A stretch of 41,713 nucleotides of DNA, taken from Paenibacillus koleovorans NBRC 103111 (lineage in GTDB: Bacteria; Bacillota; Bacilli; Paenibacillales; NBRC-103111). A model generated the notes under the pieces. The model worked only from the letters and a program-made list of their open reading frames with translations. It did no database searches and was not told the DNA's origin. The DNA lies in NCBI RefSeq assembly GCF_004000845.1, contig NZ_BIMA01000060.1, positions 1-41,713 on the forward strand. The letters are read 5' to 3'. Of this stretch, positions 41,597 through 41,713 are shown one piece after another. How positions within the stretch are numbered: the first letter of the stretch is position 1; every line of letters starts with the position of its first letter. The position numbers and the translations under genes were made by a program.

Positions 41597-41713
41597 AGTT
41601 AGTCACTTTCTGCACTAACTCCGCTCAGACGCGGCACTTGGGCTGGCAGTTGGTCACCTTTTGCACTAGCTCGGCTCATTGGCGGCACTTTAGCTGGGAG
41701 TTAGTCACTTTTT
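41597..41713. repeat. 51-bp tandem intergenic repeat array, cut by the window end
   Basis: AGTTAGTCAC-like starts at 41597, 41648 and 41699, exactly 51 bases apart. Each unit includes GTTAGTCAC...GCACTAAC, an inverted repeat, and GGCGGCACTT. The array continues past the end of the window. Confidence 0.9.

Noticed and set aside
1-41713. Ku gene for the NHEJ system
   Set aside because: No frame with Ku features was found in the window; it may lie outside.

Overview
The window looks like chromosomal DNA of a moderately high-GC, spore-former-type Gram-positive, most probably Paenibacillus or a close relative (Paenibacillaceae). The reasons are strong GGAGG-type ribosome sites with frequent GTG/TTG starts, a T-box leader in front of a single-chain glycyl-tRNA synthetase, a FapR-type box before fabH, a separate LigD-type ligase and LigD-type polymerase, a large 7TM hybrid kinase with a lipoprotein N-terminus, and many degenerate palindromic intergenic repeats. 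No rRNA, tRNA, phage, complete insertion sequence or CRISPR array was recognised. The assignment to genus is inference from gene content only.

Layout. 1-3.9 kb: a YnfA-type membrane protein, a degenerate repeat block, then a LigD-like ATP-dependent ligase and a LigD-like polymerase on opposite strands with a beta-hydroxyacid dehydrogenase between them (split NHEJ; no Ku seen). 3.9-9 kb, all minus strand: a short globin-coupled sensor, cardiolipin synthase, a CPBP-like membrane protein with degenerate active-site motifs, and a METTL25/RRNAD1-like methyltransferase. 9.1-11.9 kb: a three-gene SsuA/NitT/TauT-type ABC importer behind a strong promoter whose -10 overlaps a 29-bp palindrome. 11.9-12.5 kb: gene-free, with 52-bp-period palindromic repeats. 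12.5-14.5 kb: a coiled-coil protein, EcsC-like protein and thymidine kinase. 14.5-18.3 kb: repeats, fabH carrying a ~148-residue Gly/Ala/Ser-rich insertion, an alpha/beta hydrolase and a TetR regulator that is divergent from a DHA2 drug exporter (18.5-20.0 kb).

20.1-21.2 kb is the most unusual locus: an AT-richer DUF3800 gene followed, on the same strand, by its own sigma-A-like promoter, four hairpins that all show the same apical UUGCCUGWGC motif, and an intrinsic terminator. This reads as a ~210-nt structured RNA next to a predicted RNase H-fold protein, and is my leading candidate for a poorly described two-component protein/RNA system.

21.4-24.5 kb: the threonine-to-glycine pathway (tdh-kbl) divergent from an XRE-cupin regulator. 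24.6-29.8 kb: a 1442-residue double-kinase phosphorelay protein translationally adjacent to a REC-STAS response regulator. 30-35.6 kb: an Fsr-type MFS exporter, a DUF429 protein, glycyl-tRNA synthetase with T-box leader, an ArsR-DUF2087 regulator with a likely auto-operator and a small basic protein. 35.7-41.7 kb: a beta-propeller lactonase, an OmpR-type regulator, a RluA-type pseudouridine synthase with a 147-residue disordered N-terminus overlapped by a Gfo/Idh/MocA oxidoreductase, a seven-Asp-box lipoprotein, and a final 51-bp-period repeat array that runs off the end.
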